Made by a program: the position numbers and the translations under genes. Positions 49,406-61,639 of a stretch of DNA of 64,000 nt are shown piece after piece. The notes below the pieces were generated by a model. That model ran no database searches and had not been told where the DNA came from. It saw nothing but the letters and a program-made list of their open reading frames with translations. This DNA is from Apostichopus japonicus. Lineage: Eukaryota; Echinodermata; Holothuroidea; Aspidochirotida; Stichopodidae. Every line of letters begins with the position of its first letter. Within the stretch, counting starts at the first letter, position 1. Location of the stretch: NCBI RefSeq assembly GCF_037975245.1, contig NC_092575.1, positions 18,623,841 through 18,687,840 on the forward strand, in the 5' to 3' direction.

Positions 49406-50434
49406 CATCATGTAAAGGTTACGATTATCATCGAAACCAAAAAGTCATTGTAGGAATTGAATGAAGCTTTCACCACTATAAAATCTCATTGTTAAGGAAG
49501 GGTTATCATGGTTTTGGAACAACTTCTTAAACTGTTCTTTACAATGGTTCCTGAAACTTAGTCTATGGCGAGAATTATTTAGTCAAGAATATTCATTAGC
49601 ATCAGTCCAGAGGAAAGGGTTAGAGTAAAGAGGGAGGGGGGGGGGCAGGCATCCGGGCATCTGGGTTCAAAAAGGTTGCGGGGTCGAATATGGATAAAGA
49701 ATGTATTCTCCTTTCCACAATATACTATAGAAGAAATGAGGATTTCAAATAGGAAGCCGTGTTAATTACCCATAATGCTTCTCTAACACATACCTACTGG
49801 AATATAAATGGCAGCCATATCAAAGAAAACAGAGGTAAGGAAAATAAAGAGTTAAGTCTTACAAATATATATCTTATATTATCACTTTTAGATATACTTT
49901 TAACAGCTGCATTCATGTTAGAAAAAGAAATATGAAATTTCCAAATCTGATAGTTTTGTAATATTTCAGTAAATAGTTGTGACATACATTTGCTGCTCAA
50001 TTGCTTGTTTCCCCTTTTTCTTCTTGCTCTCAGTAACAGTGTATACAAGAGTTGGTAAAGAGGAGGTATAACAGGGAAATGTATACAAAGTCCTGGTCCA
50101 TGATGCTTATTTTATAAACTGACCTCTCGTCTGACAGATAAAGTTTCAATGGTCATTCTGTCGTAGCAATGACCTCTCCAAACCTTCACCGATGACAAGA
50201 GTTCAAAACTTGCCTAACTTGAATCCCAACCCCCGGTACATCGATGATGCAATATCTCATATGGAAGTTATAAACGGCTATGGCACATAGATTCTCAAAC
50301 TGCTCCAAAGAAAATTACAGATATAAACGGGTAGTTTATGCAGCGATGGATTTCCTGTAAAAAGGAGGATGCTCAGGACTGTTTGTAGCTTGATTTTGAG
50401 TACCAAAGAGGTTTCAAAAGAGAGGGTCGTGGCC

Positions 50435-51540
50435 AGGCGCGGCGGAACGGAAAAATTATTGGGGGGGAGGGCTAATGTGTGGAGACTATCTAAGCGGAGC
50501 GCCACCATCGGTTGGCGCGGAGCGTACAAGAAAATTTTGGGTTTTTTCAAACCCCCAGATGGCCGGAAACGGCACTTCCCGAGTGTTTTATGCTGCGAAT
50601 ACCTAGCCCTAAAATATGGGTCTCAAGCCTGCAATTTCTCAGATTGCACGTAAAAGTCTGTAAAAACATTGTAATTTGTATATTCGATGGTGTTTTAAGA
50701 GAGTAGCTATTACTCGTAGTGTACTCGCAAAGACGTTTTTGAGTGTAGTAAGGGCAGTGGCGGAGCTAGGGGCATTGGTCAGGGGGGGCAAGAATGGTCT
50801 GTAGGGGCGCTTTCGACACTATCTAAGCGGAGCGCCACCACAGGTTGGCGCGGAGCGTACAGAAAATTTTTGAGTAAAGTTACTCCCTAGATTGCAAGAA
50901 ATGACCCTTTCCGGGCCTTGCTAATTTGCAGATAAACGGAGAATAAATAGGTGTCGTCGCCATTTTGTCGGAAAATTACACCAACAGAATATGACAAATG
51001 TCAATAGGTATATGAGAGCGCAATAAAATAGTCAATAATCGCGAATAAGTTAAAAGTAGTGAAAAGCTGAAAAGGGCGCCAGCAGTCCATTTGAGTCCGT
51101 CAGGAGAGGGGGGGGGGATCCGCCCCCTGACTGTATATATGGACGCTTCGCCACTAAGTAAGGGGATGTTGGAGAACTGGCTGAAATGAGGCAAGTCATT
51201 GGCCTAAGACGAAGTTGTGTTACGCTTACCGGTACTCACACTCACTGCTTCCACTTTTCACGGGGCGTGAAGACGCGGTTGGGGTGACAATGTGGTCTAT
51301 AGCCAGGGGACGGGCCGAGGGACCAGGGTCCCCCAGCAATTACTAAAATTATTACACCTATATAGTATACGTGTGCATCGGACAGATCGACAAGTATGCA
51401 TTGAAAAATGGGCAGATGCACGTTTCGGAGCCTTGGTAAATATTGGGGGGGCTTATCATGCATTTGCCCCCTCAACTTTTTCATTGGGGGGGGGCTGAGC
51501 CCCCCCCCAAGCCCCCCCCCCCCGGTTCCGCCGCCACTGG
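50435..51540. mobile_element. Outer hAT-type element in U3, interrupted by a nested one
   Basis: The left end AGGCGCGGCGGAACGG and right end CCGGTTCCGCCGCCACTGG are inverted. The host sequence TCGTGGCC is duplicated on both sides (50427-50434 and 51541-51548). U1 has the empty site near 11839. Confidence 0.8.
50755..51156. mobile_element. Nested hAT-type MITE inside the outer element
   Basis: It starts CAGTGGCGGAGC and ends GCTTCGCCACTA. Perfect 8-bp TSD AGTAAGGG at 50747-50754 and 51157-51164. It is the reverse orientation of the 28833 element. Confidence 0.85.
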
Positions 51541-51662
51541 TCGTGGCCCCGTAGACCTACTCCCTGGATCTATAGTGTACATGATCAGTGAAAATGCTGG
51601 GTTTTCTGATTTCTGAATCGATGTAGCCTTTATAGTCTATCAGCTAGATGAGAAATGGGGGA

Positions 51663-52185
51663 CAGTGGCGTAGCTAGGGGGGTCAATGGAGGGCATGTGC
51701 CCCCAGCGCCGGGTTTAGGGGGTCGCTGAAATGGGAGACTGAGAGTAAAAAAAATAAGCACTTTTTAGAAAAACATGACAAAATTGATGTATGTCCTCAG
51801 GAATGAATATTTTCCAGTTACTAATAAAAATCTGAACTGAGTGTAGGTGTTTTTATTAGTAAATTTATAGATTGTGATTTCTTTTCATTCCATTTCGACC
51901 GTTTTCTCCTTTTTTTTTTATTCTGTTCTGTATTCTGTAATGACTACATGTCACGGAAATTTCGGGTATTTCAGTATACAGTTCCAAGGCAGTAGATTTC
52001 GAAAGGTGGAAATATCATAGGCGTACGAGCACAATTTGATTTGGGGGGGGGGGGCTGTAACGACTTGCCCGAAATATATAACCAAAAATTTTCGCGCGCA
52101 ATTTATTTTTTCTTTCAGTAGTGGGGGGGGGGGCGCAATTTTCTACATTTGTACCCGGGCGCCAAAACCTCTAGCTACGCCACTG
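51663..52185. mobile_element. hAT-type element, TIR CAGTGGCGTAGCTAG (U3)
   Basis: Same site as at 11960. TSD ATGGGGGA on the left, ATGGGCGA on the right. Confidence 0.8.
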
Positions 52186-52572
52186 ATGGGCGACCACCCT
52201 GTGTCAGCAATACAATCAATACAAAAAGACAACTGGATCATGTAAAGTAATGATGTTGCACTGGCAGAATTGTTTGAATTCCAAACCTTGCAGCTTCCCT
52301 TTAGCGTATCCCATCGTTTAAAAAGATACTCCAGACGGAGGAAGATGTACTTTCGATGGATGAGAGAGGAACACACTCATCAGACCTGTTTGCAACAAAT
52401 ACACGTTTTGTACTGAGCATGTCAACTGCAAACGTTAATATCTCGAAAAAAACAGTACCTGGGAACTGAACGGAGATTTCACCCGGATGCTAATAGAATA
52501 TGGACCTCTTGCATCGGTTAAAAAAGATATGTTTCCTCAAGACTATCCTCTCTCATGAGAGCCCTATTGCTG

Positions 52573-53798
52573 CTACTGCTTGCCAGTGTATCTCGGTGGA
52601 ACCTCCCGGCCGGACAGAGCAAACATTTCCTCTAGCGTCTCTGCCAAGTACGGGGTCAGTGATTCACTTACTCGACAGATCCAGTCCGATAACTTTGGGA
52701 AACCGTCAAACGGATCTCGATGAAAACATTCCAGAGTAACGATCTGTCAGGACCAAAGAAAAGATAAGAAGATATTCGGCAATTCATCCCAAATATACTA
52801 GAAATAAAACTCTCAAACGGTACAAAAAGTGGCAACATTTTTAGTGAAACGTTTAGATTTCTTTTACAATTAACTTGTAGTTTACGGTAGTACTCACAAT
52901 TCATTAATGCTACTGTGCAGTGTTACCAGTTTGGCTAATTACATGCCAGAAATGCCAACATTTAGCATTTTTCAAATTTCACTGGGTGGAGGAAAAAATG
53001 ACACTTCCAGCCAAACAGCCTTTCGGTGGTTCTTTGTGGCCTTTTTTTTTGAATGGCCTACCAATGCAAGAGAAATGGTCGCTAAAAATTCCCACAAAGA
53101 ACATTGATTTTGACCATTTCTAGTTGGTCAGTCTGACTTTGGACTTACGTGTTGGTAGAAACATTGGATTTGTTTGTTACCACATTTCAATCCCTAATGT
53201 TTATCCAAGAGACACCAATAGCAACGGATTGTGAACAAACACAATTCCTACCCCATATACAATGTCAATTGACATTTAAAAAAAAAAACAGAAAATTCGT
53301 ATTTTGCATTTTTTCACCCGATTTGGCCGCCAATCTGGGCGGTTGCGTCAGAAAAATCCGGCAACCCTGCTCCTATGTGTTGACATATTCTTTATGACAA
53401 ATATTTTTCATATTACTAACATCCTTTTTTCCCCCATCACAGGGAAACAGTATACTGGGAAATCGTTTAACAAAACTAAAAGATTTCCTCCTCTCTGCAA
53501 TGTGTTTCCAATATGTGAACAAAATGACAGAAACTCTAAAGAAGCCTAAATTATTTATTAAAGACATCCTTAAAAAAACATTTCAGGATAAACTTTCAAA
53601 TGTGACAAGCTCTTCTTAAGAATACAAAATGTTTACCTCATTTGCAGCAAAGATGTCGGCCACACTTATTTCATTTCCGCAGAGGAATTTCTGATCACCT
53701 AAGAATGTCTTCTGGACAATATGTGTAATTTTCTTGACATTTAATTCCAGTTTTTCCTTTTCTTTGGGGTTATTATGTCCTTTCATCAATGCTTTCCA
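52573..53798 (-). pseudogene. GSTT-B 3' fragment, exons 4-5, orphan (unit U3)
   Basis: Exon 4 is 53637-53798 with an intact AG acceptor and GT donor, and its protein appears unchanged from the U1 copy. Exon 5 is 52573-52743. Its original TAG has become CAG, so the protein runs one residue further to the next TAG (ending RYTGKQ). Other changes from U1 are Asn to Thr in the ESL(N/T)P segment and Thr to Met before FALSGREV. As in U1, no exons 1-3 are present upstream because unit U4 starts at 54296, so this is a 5'-truncated duplicate. Splice signals are intact, so it could be used as a 3' terminal exon pair by a fusion transcript, which is speculation. Confidence 0.75.
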
Positions 53799-54679
53799 CT
53801 GATGTAAAAATAAGAAGGTTAAATTAAGAACTAAAGCATCTTCAAACTAGACGGAATAATAAAAGTAAGAAAGTAATTAAAATTCAAACTACAGTAGTTA
53901 GGCTTAATATGCATGAAATTGAGAGCTGATCCATGATTTGGAAGATGATCAGGGTAAGGTTACCATATTTTTTTTCTAGAGAAACCATGATGAGATGGTG
54001 ATATGTGGAGATGTCTATTTTGAGGGAGTTTCCCTGCACTTTCTGGGAAAACTTGATTTTGAGGGGTAACCTACATGCAAATGGTACCAGATTGGATGTG
54101 AAAGGTTCAATCCAGCGTACTTTTAATATAATAATTAAAACATAAAGCCAAAAGAATTGTTACTACTTACAATTTGCATTTCTGTACTTAAATTAAAGTA
54201 GCCAGAGTGTCAAATGATCATCAAGAGAACTTTGCTACTGAATTTATTACAAATTTGTTAGAACTACCTTACAAATGTGGACATTTTGTAGGTAGTTAAA
54301 AGTTATTAAAAGTAATTTTTAAATTTTCCACCACCTAGAAGGGATAAATTCAAAGAAGGAATATCTGTTCGGGTTGACAACAATGTTATGTGATGGATGA
54401 TACGACAATTGTTGCCAACCCCCCCCCCCCCCCCAAGGACACACTCATGCAACTTGCTCAAGTCACCGATTGTTGAAATTAAGTTCAGTGACATATTTCA
54501 TTCGTTGACAGCAAAAGTTCTTGCAGGCTGATGTGGAGGCACATGTGTGAACTTGATTGAAGTTACTCTGGAGGGGTAGCCTACAGTTTTATTTTGCATA
54601 CAAATAACATATATCGACGTGCCATCACCATGGCACATAAATTCACGACAACCTCATGGTATCAAATTAAATGAATTAA

Positions 54680-57665
54680 CAAGAGCCCAAGGGCACTGTG
54701 GTTCCTTGCTTGGGGTACATGACAATACACATCATATAATCAAGCAAGATTGGGCTGAAATAGTCCAAGTAATTGTCCTACATGTTCCCATAAAGTAACC
54801 AACACTATAGCCAACACTTTTGTGATCACAAAATGTGATCGGATTTTTTATCAAAAGGCACTTTTGAGATCTAAATATGGCGTCGAAAATGTAAGAAATA
54901 TAAGAGACCTACAAGCGTGTCAACAGATATGATAACAATGGTGACCTCAGATGACATGACCTTTAAGTTTCAAAATGTTCCACCACCCCATTCACAACTT
55001 GTCCCAAAATATCAACCATGTCACACCTTGGCATTGAGATTTAATTGCATTAAATGTCAAAAAATTAACTTTTGAACTTGTATGTAACTTCACACACAAA
55101 GGTCACCCGGAGGTCAACCAATTGACATTTTTGATCGGTGAGACCTAAATAGAGCATGACTGTAAAAATTCAAACATTTTTTCTTTGCCCATTTTCTCCC
55201 CCCATAATACTACTTTTTTAACATTAGCTGACCTTTGGTGACCTTGGATCACATGACCGTTAAGTTTGAAAATATTCCCCTATACCATTTGCAACTTGTC
55301 CAAAAAAATCAACCTTGTCACACCTTGGCAATGGGAGTTATTGCATTAAATGTGTGAAAATTAACTTTGACCTCAAATAACTTCGCACACGAAGGTCAAA
55401 TGGGGGTCAACCCATTGACATTTATGATCAGAAGGTACCTTTAACATCTGAAAAAAGCATCGAAACTGTAAAAATCCACAAAACACGAAAAGGTCACCAG
55501 AGGTCAAATTGAGGTCAAGGGTCACCCAGATGCGGGTCGACAATTGGATTACATTGAAGCAACTCCCAACCCTAACGGACAATTTGTTCTCAAGTGGTCG
55601 CAAAAATACTAGATTTTTATCATTAATTGACCTTTGGTGACCTTGTATCACATGACCGTTAAGTTTGAAAATATTCCCCTATACCATTTGCAACTACTCC
55701 AAAAATATCAACCTTGTCACACCTTGGAACTGGGAGTTATTGCATTAAATGTCTGAAAATTAACTTTGACCTCATATAACTTCGCACACGAAGGTCACAC
55801 AGGGGTCAACCTATTGACATTTATGATCAGAAGGTACCTTTAACATCTGAAAATAGCATCGAAACTGCAAAAAATCCACAAAACACGAAAAGGTCACCAG
55901 AGGTCAAATTGAGGTCAAGGGTCACCCAGATGCGGGTCGACAATTGGATTTCATTGAAGCTACTCCCAACTCTAACGGACAATTTGTTCTCAAGTTATTG
56001 CAAAAATACTAGTTTTTTATCATTAATTGACCTTTGGTGACCTTGTATCACATAACCGTTAAGTTTGAAAATATTCCCCTATACCATTTGCAACTTGTCT
56101 CAAAAATATCAACCTTGTCACACCTTGGAACTGGGAGTTATTGCATTAAATGTCTGAAAATTAACTTTGACCTCATATAACTTCGCACACGAAGGTCACA
56201 CGGGGGTCAACCTATTGACATTTATGATCAGAAATTACCTTTAACATCTGAAAATAGCATCGAAACTGTAAAAATCCACAAAACACTAAAAAGGTCACCA
56301 GAGGTCAAATTGAGGTCAAGGGTCACCCAGATGCAGGTCGACAATTGGATTACATTGAAGCAACTCCCAACCCTAACGGACAATTTGTTCTCAAGTTATC
56401 GCAAAAAATAATAGTTTTTTATCATTAATTGACCTTTGGTGACCTCGGATCACATGACCGTTAAGTTTGAAAATATTCCCCTATACCATTTGCAACTTGT
56501 CTCAAAATATCAACTGTGTAACATCTTGGCACTGGGAGTTATTACACTAAATGTCTGAAAATTAACTTTGACCTCATATAACTTAACATACAAAGGTCAC
56601 CTTGGGTCAACTTATTGACATTTTTGATTGATGAGACCTAAATTAGAGCATCAAACTATAAAAGTTCAAACATTTTTTTCTTTGCCCATTTTCTACCCCC
56701 AAAATACTAGTTTTTTGACATTAATTGACCTTTGGTGACCTCGGATCACATGACCGTTAAGTTTGAAAATATTCCCCTATACCATTTGCAACTTGTCCAA
56801 AAATATCAACCATGTCACACCTTCGAACTGGGAGTTGTTGCATTAAATGTGTGAAAATTAACTTTGACCTCGTATAACTTCGCACACGAAGGTCACACGG
56901 GTGTCAACCAATTGACATTTTTGATCGGAAGGTACCTTTGATATCCAAATCTAGCATCAAAACCAAACATTTTCTTTTTTGCTCGTTTCCTCCCAAAATA
57001 AGCACATTTTTTCTACTGTGACCTTTGACCTTTTGACCTTGGTTTCAGATGTAGTTTAATCTCCTGATTCCAAAAAACAAAACGAAAAGTCTGTACAACC
57101 ATCCTAACTCCGACCGAAAATCTTTGACCCCATATAACTTCGCACATAAAGGTCACACGGGGTCAACCTATTGACATTTATGATCAGAAGGTACCTTTGA
57201 CATCTGAAAATAGCATCGAAACTGTAAAAATCCCAAAAACACGAAAAGGTCACCAGAGGTCAAATTGAGGTCAAGGGTCACCCAGATGCGGGTCGACAAT
57301 TGGATTACATTGAGGCAACTCCCAACCCTAACAGACATTTCGTTCTCAAGTTATTGCAAAAATACTAGTTTTTTATCATTAATTGACCTTTGGTGACCTC
57401 GGATCACATGACCGTTAAGTTTAAAAATGCTCCCCTAACCAGTTCACAACTTGTCCCAAAATATCAATCTTGTCGCACATTGGCACTGGGAGTTATTGCA
57501 GTTTTAATATTTTCGGTTTTTGGACCATAACTGACCTTTGGTGACCTTTGTGGGCACCAAAAACAATAGGGCACACCTTCTCCATATGGCGGATCTATAG
57601 TCCAAGTTTGGCCTCAATCCAACATTCCCTTATTGAGATACAGCGTACCCAAGCAAGTGTCACAG

Positions 57666-57696
<31 letters not shown>

Positions 57697-57757
57697 TACA
57701 TACACACACACACACGCCAACCTGACTGCATAGGTTCCTTTTGCTAAAGCAAGGAAC
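54680..57757. mobile_element. Element with ~400-bp tandem repeats and 3' hairpin (U4 only)
   Basis: It starts CAAGAGCCCAAGGGCACTGT then GGTTCCTTGCTT. It ends in a hairpin whose arms are GGTTCCTT and AAGGAACC. At most 2 bp (AA) of target is duplicated. The middle has repeats whose TGACCTTTGGTGACCT motif recurs at 55229, 55628, 56028, 56430, 56726 and 57384, followed by a (CA)n tract. This resembles Helentron-associated elements (subterminal repeats, central tandem array, 3' hairpin). No coding frame is seen. Confidence 0.7.
57660..57715. repeat. (CA)n microsatellite
   Basis: CACACA with CATACATA interruptions near the end of the U4 tandem-repeat element. Confidence 0.85.
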
Positions 57758-58509
57758 CAAAAACTTATTAACTTTTCATTCATTGTATGAAAAATGTAGC
57801 TTCGGTGTAGTCCCGAATCGTATTGGGGGGGGGGGGGCGGCTAAGGCCTAACACTTCGTTCAGATGTAGTATCCAATTGGAAGTTTGGGTATCAAAACGA
57901 GGACACCAATTGAAATTTGACAGATCATTTTCAGCAGATTTGAACCAACAAATTTCATTATAACCCTCCAAAGAGGTATATATTTCGGAATCTCGGGATC
58001 TTTCTGATTATTGTGCGGAACAAATGTTTCTTTTGATACTGTATTTCTCACACCTGTAATGGGGAAAAAACAATTACTAGTTGAAAATGTATTCAATCTT
58101 AGAAACACTCTCAAACCCATTTGCGAATCTGAACATAATGGATATTAACAGTGAGGGCGGAAGAACTTTAACCTATAATATTAGTATAATATATTAGCGT
58201 GCTGGTTAATCCGGCCCACGTCGTGTCTTACTGTATTATCTCCGATGATACTTCCTTAGTAATGCTCGGTATTAGGCTTTGTAAATTGCCAACCAAACGT
58301 AAGAAACAACGTTATATGTGGTCCTTTTTTCTTCTTCTTTTTGAAAGAAAAGTCACGAAAGAAAGAGCTGATTGGCACGAAAACCACTCTTATGCCAGCT
58401 CCTCAGTCCCCTAATTACGTCATCAAGACTGTGACCGTGTGATTATGGCGATGTTATGTGAAATGTGTATCACGGGTCCAGGGGAAAGGGAATATATATT
58501 AAATATTTA

Positions 58510-58532
58510 TGATCTTAGCCAAAAGGCCGAGA
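58510..58532 (-). ncRNA. U2 snRNA 5'-end fragment (U4 unit)
   Basis: Identical 23-nt match to the U1-unit copy. Confidence 0.5.
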
Positions 58533-58557
58533 CTGGCCGGGTTACCTTACTTTCAGT

Positions 58558-58918
58558 CATAGGCGTAGGAGCCTTATTTGATTTGGGGGGCTGTAACGAC
58601 TTGCCAAATATAACCAAATTTTCGGGCCCTCCGCGCGCGTTCAACATGTTAATGTGCATATCAGTTTTTACATCGCATGCCAATAACATACAATCATTTG
58701 CCGTATTATTACCCTTCCATGTTGTTATAATTATTGGGGAAGTCGTTACAATAATAATGATAATAGTAATATTATCAGTTTAACCATTGAAAAACACATT
58801 GCAAATTATATTTCTTTCAGTAGGTGCCCGAAAAATTCTCAGCATATTGCCCGAATTTTCACAAAAATTTTTGGTTGGGGGGCTGAAGCCCCCCCCCCCC
58901 CCGCCTCCTACGCCTATG
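58558..58918. mobile_element. hAT-type MITE, TIR CATAGGCGTAGGAG (U4)
   Basis: Same insertion site and TSD (58550-58557 and 58919-58926) as the copy at 2241. Confidence 0.85.
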
Positions 58919-60039
58919 CTTTCAGTTAAACCAGGGGACACATTAATGTCATATCCAACGGTAGAATTGTTTTAACTTCAAATTCTTTGATATGATGGTA
59001 GTTGCAAATGCCGGTTGGAAGTGGCGTCGCCAAACATTTCAATCTTGGGGAGGTAATGTCTGAGAACACAAACTCTCAAGACAACGAGAAAAAAAAGGAA
59101 CGAAAGTTTGTCTTCACAGATGTGAGAACTTTACAGAAATTGAGATATATTGTAATTTCTTTTTAAAATATTCTAAAATAATTCTACGTGTTAGTTTATT
59201 TATGAATGTATTATGGTTATACATGCACAGAAGGTTATGCAGCGAGTGGACGAAGAAAGTCTGTTAATATTAATGGTTACTAAAAGTAGGAACTTGAGAG
59301 GTTAATTGTCTTCAACAAATTTATCATATGGAATATAATTTACCCACTAAAATAGAAAGAGAAACTGACATTCTTTCGGAATGTAGGAATCTTGTTTTGT
59401 TTGTTGCAAATGTAAATATAAACAAAGTTTTCAGCTGAAAGAACGCTTCCAAATTTATATCTTAACTTAAAATGTAATACAAAATGTTATCAAACATTTT
59501 GTGACGTCACAGATGGCATAGGCACACGTGTATGTTATACACACAGGCAGCAGGAATGTAATTCCTTACTTTAAGCCACCAAAAAGGCACAAGAAACGAT
59601 GAAGTTAAGCGTAAACTTATGAAACACTTGAAAACGAAGCAAACTATGTAATAAAATTATATCATTAATACATTAGATTACATTACGTTTGTGCTACATG
59701 AAATTGTCTGCATTGGATTCTACCGTTAAATCACATATTATTCGCTACACTTTCGGACACACATGTTTGACGAAAGGAGATGAAGGGGTGGTGGGGGGGG
59801 GTACAGTCCGGGCCCGGGTCAATTATAGGAAGTCTGGAAGAAAGGATAATGTATTCTCCTTTTCATAAATATAGGAAGAATTGATTAAAATTGGGAGATT
59901 TCAAAAACGGGCTCAGTGACCTAAATTATTGTCCCCGTAGTCCGATCTGGCTCTCGAAAACCCTGCAGGCTGAGGTCAGAAGTTCATTGAAACCTCGCGA
60001 AACTCTACTACTACAAATGAAGTGTTATTTAACTATCCG

Positions 60040-60045
60040 TTTATA
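60040..60045 (-). promoter_or_regulatory. Altered poly(A) signal TATAAA, GSTT-A copy 4
   Basis: This is the position of the AATAAA in the other copies. The change to TATAAA gives a weaker but known variant. Confidence 0.45.
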
Positions 60046-60147
60046 ACGTAACTAAAAATGTAAGTCATATATTTGTCTACATTTCTAAAATTGGCAATAA
60101 GAAATACGCCAGATTTTCCGAACTATTATATGTCTGTTACTGATGGT

Positions 60148-61589
60148 CTATGATTGCATCTGCTGGATTACTTTGCGTTCAATAGAGGTCGAAGGGTCAG
60201 AGCTGGCCATAAAATTTCTTCGGATCTCATAGAATTGTTTGTAGACCTCATCAAACTCTGGATTCAGACTTTCCTTGACGCGTTCGACCCAGGCTGCCAG
60301 TTTGGGGTAGTTTTTGGTGGTATCCCGACCGGATAGTGTTGGTTGTATGACCTGTTTTTGCATAATATATATACATATGCATGAGTGTTGAAAGAAGGAA
60401 GAAATGTGTGGACAATATGCGGTCCGGTGTTTAAACAAACAGAGAGAAATATATCATGGATTATCAATGGAGAATTAAATCAATCAAATTTTCGAGAGTG
60501 TATGCTTAGTGTAGACCAGGGTGTCCCTAACTTTATCCCCCCACGAACCCCTCTGTGGATGTCAGAGTTGTCCACGAACCCCCAACTTTTCGGGACACGA
60601 TCTGAGTCATTATTATAGGCTACTATAATACTCATAACAGTGCTTCGTGAAAGATCAAGTATCATGTTCATGCACCCCAGTTAGGCAACCCCTGGTGTAG
60701 AGACCGTCCTACCATGAGGTGAGGTGAATAGGGTGGACGGACATGTAATAACGGGATACCTGTCACCACCGTCGTTCACCACCCCCCCCCCCCCCATTGT
60801 CATTAAGTAGATTTATTCCTTTTGTTTATTAAAAAGCAAACTGAGATTAGGCCTTATAACTTTAGTATTTCTTCCTTCTTTTTTATTTTTACCTCGGCAA
60901 CGGCTAGGATATCAGCAATGGATATTTCGTCACCACATAGGAACTTTTGATCCTTTAGGAAGGTATCCTGGAGTTGGCTTGCTACGTACTCCATCTGCTT
61001 CACGTTTTCCTTGGCATCTTCTTCTGACGAAGGTTTACAATATGAGCGCATTTTGGAAAGATACTGCAAAATGGTACATACAACAAAGAACAAAGTTACC
61101 GGAGACTTCATAATCTTTAGTAAATATGGTTGTTGTAGGTTTATGTAGTTTTCCTTTAGTACACCTATCTATAAATGATGGGGCTATACCTATATGCACA
61201 GTAACCTTTCGACTTTTGGGAGTCGGCGGGAAGAGGACACGTTCGTAATAAGGAAATGCGAAGGCGAAGAAGGGAGGGGGCGTACGACCAGTGGCGGACT
61301 GGGCCATAGATTGCTTTCGAATCACTGAGTGATCCAACCGCCGGCTCTGAAACAAGCAGCGGATTTGGCGCAAGGATGGAATCGGCGCATTTGGCGCAAA
61401 GAAGAAATTTGCACCTTCGGGGCTTCGGACCAAATGACGCACAGGTTCCGAGCAGGGTAGGCCAATCCGCCACTGAGTAGAGCATGTCCAGGTAACGGGA
61501 AAAGGTAAATCTATCCATATTATAATATGAACGATGTTTACAACCTAGCAAAGTTGAAAACCACATTAAATTTAAAATAACCGAAACGG

Positions 61590-61639
<50 letters not shown>

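Larger units (their letters stand above)
37330..54295. repeat. Tandem unit U3 (~17 kb with insertions)
   Basis: It is collinear with U1 along its length. The extra size comes mainly from the 1,780-bp hAT element (46487-48266), a 1.1-kb nested element (50435-51540) and a ~200-bp insertion (45243-45450). It carries GSTT-A copy 3 and GSTT-B exons 4-5. Confidence 0.9.
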
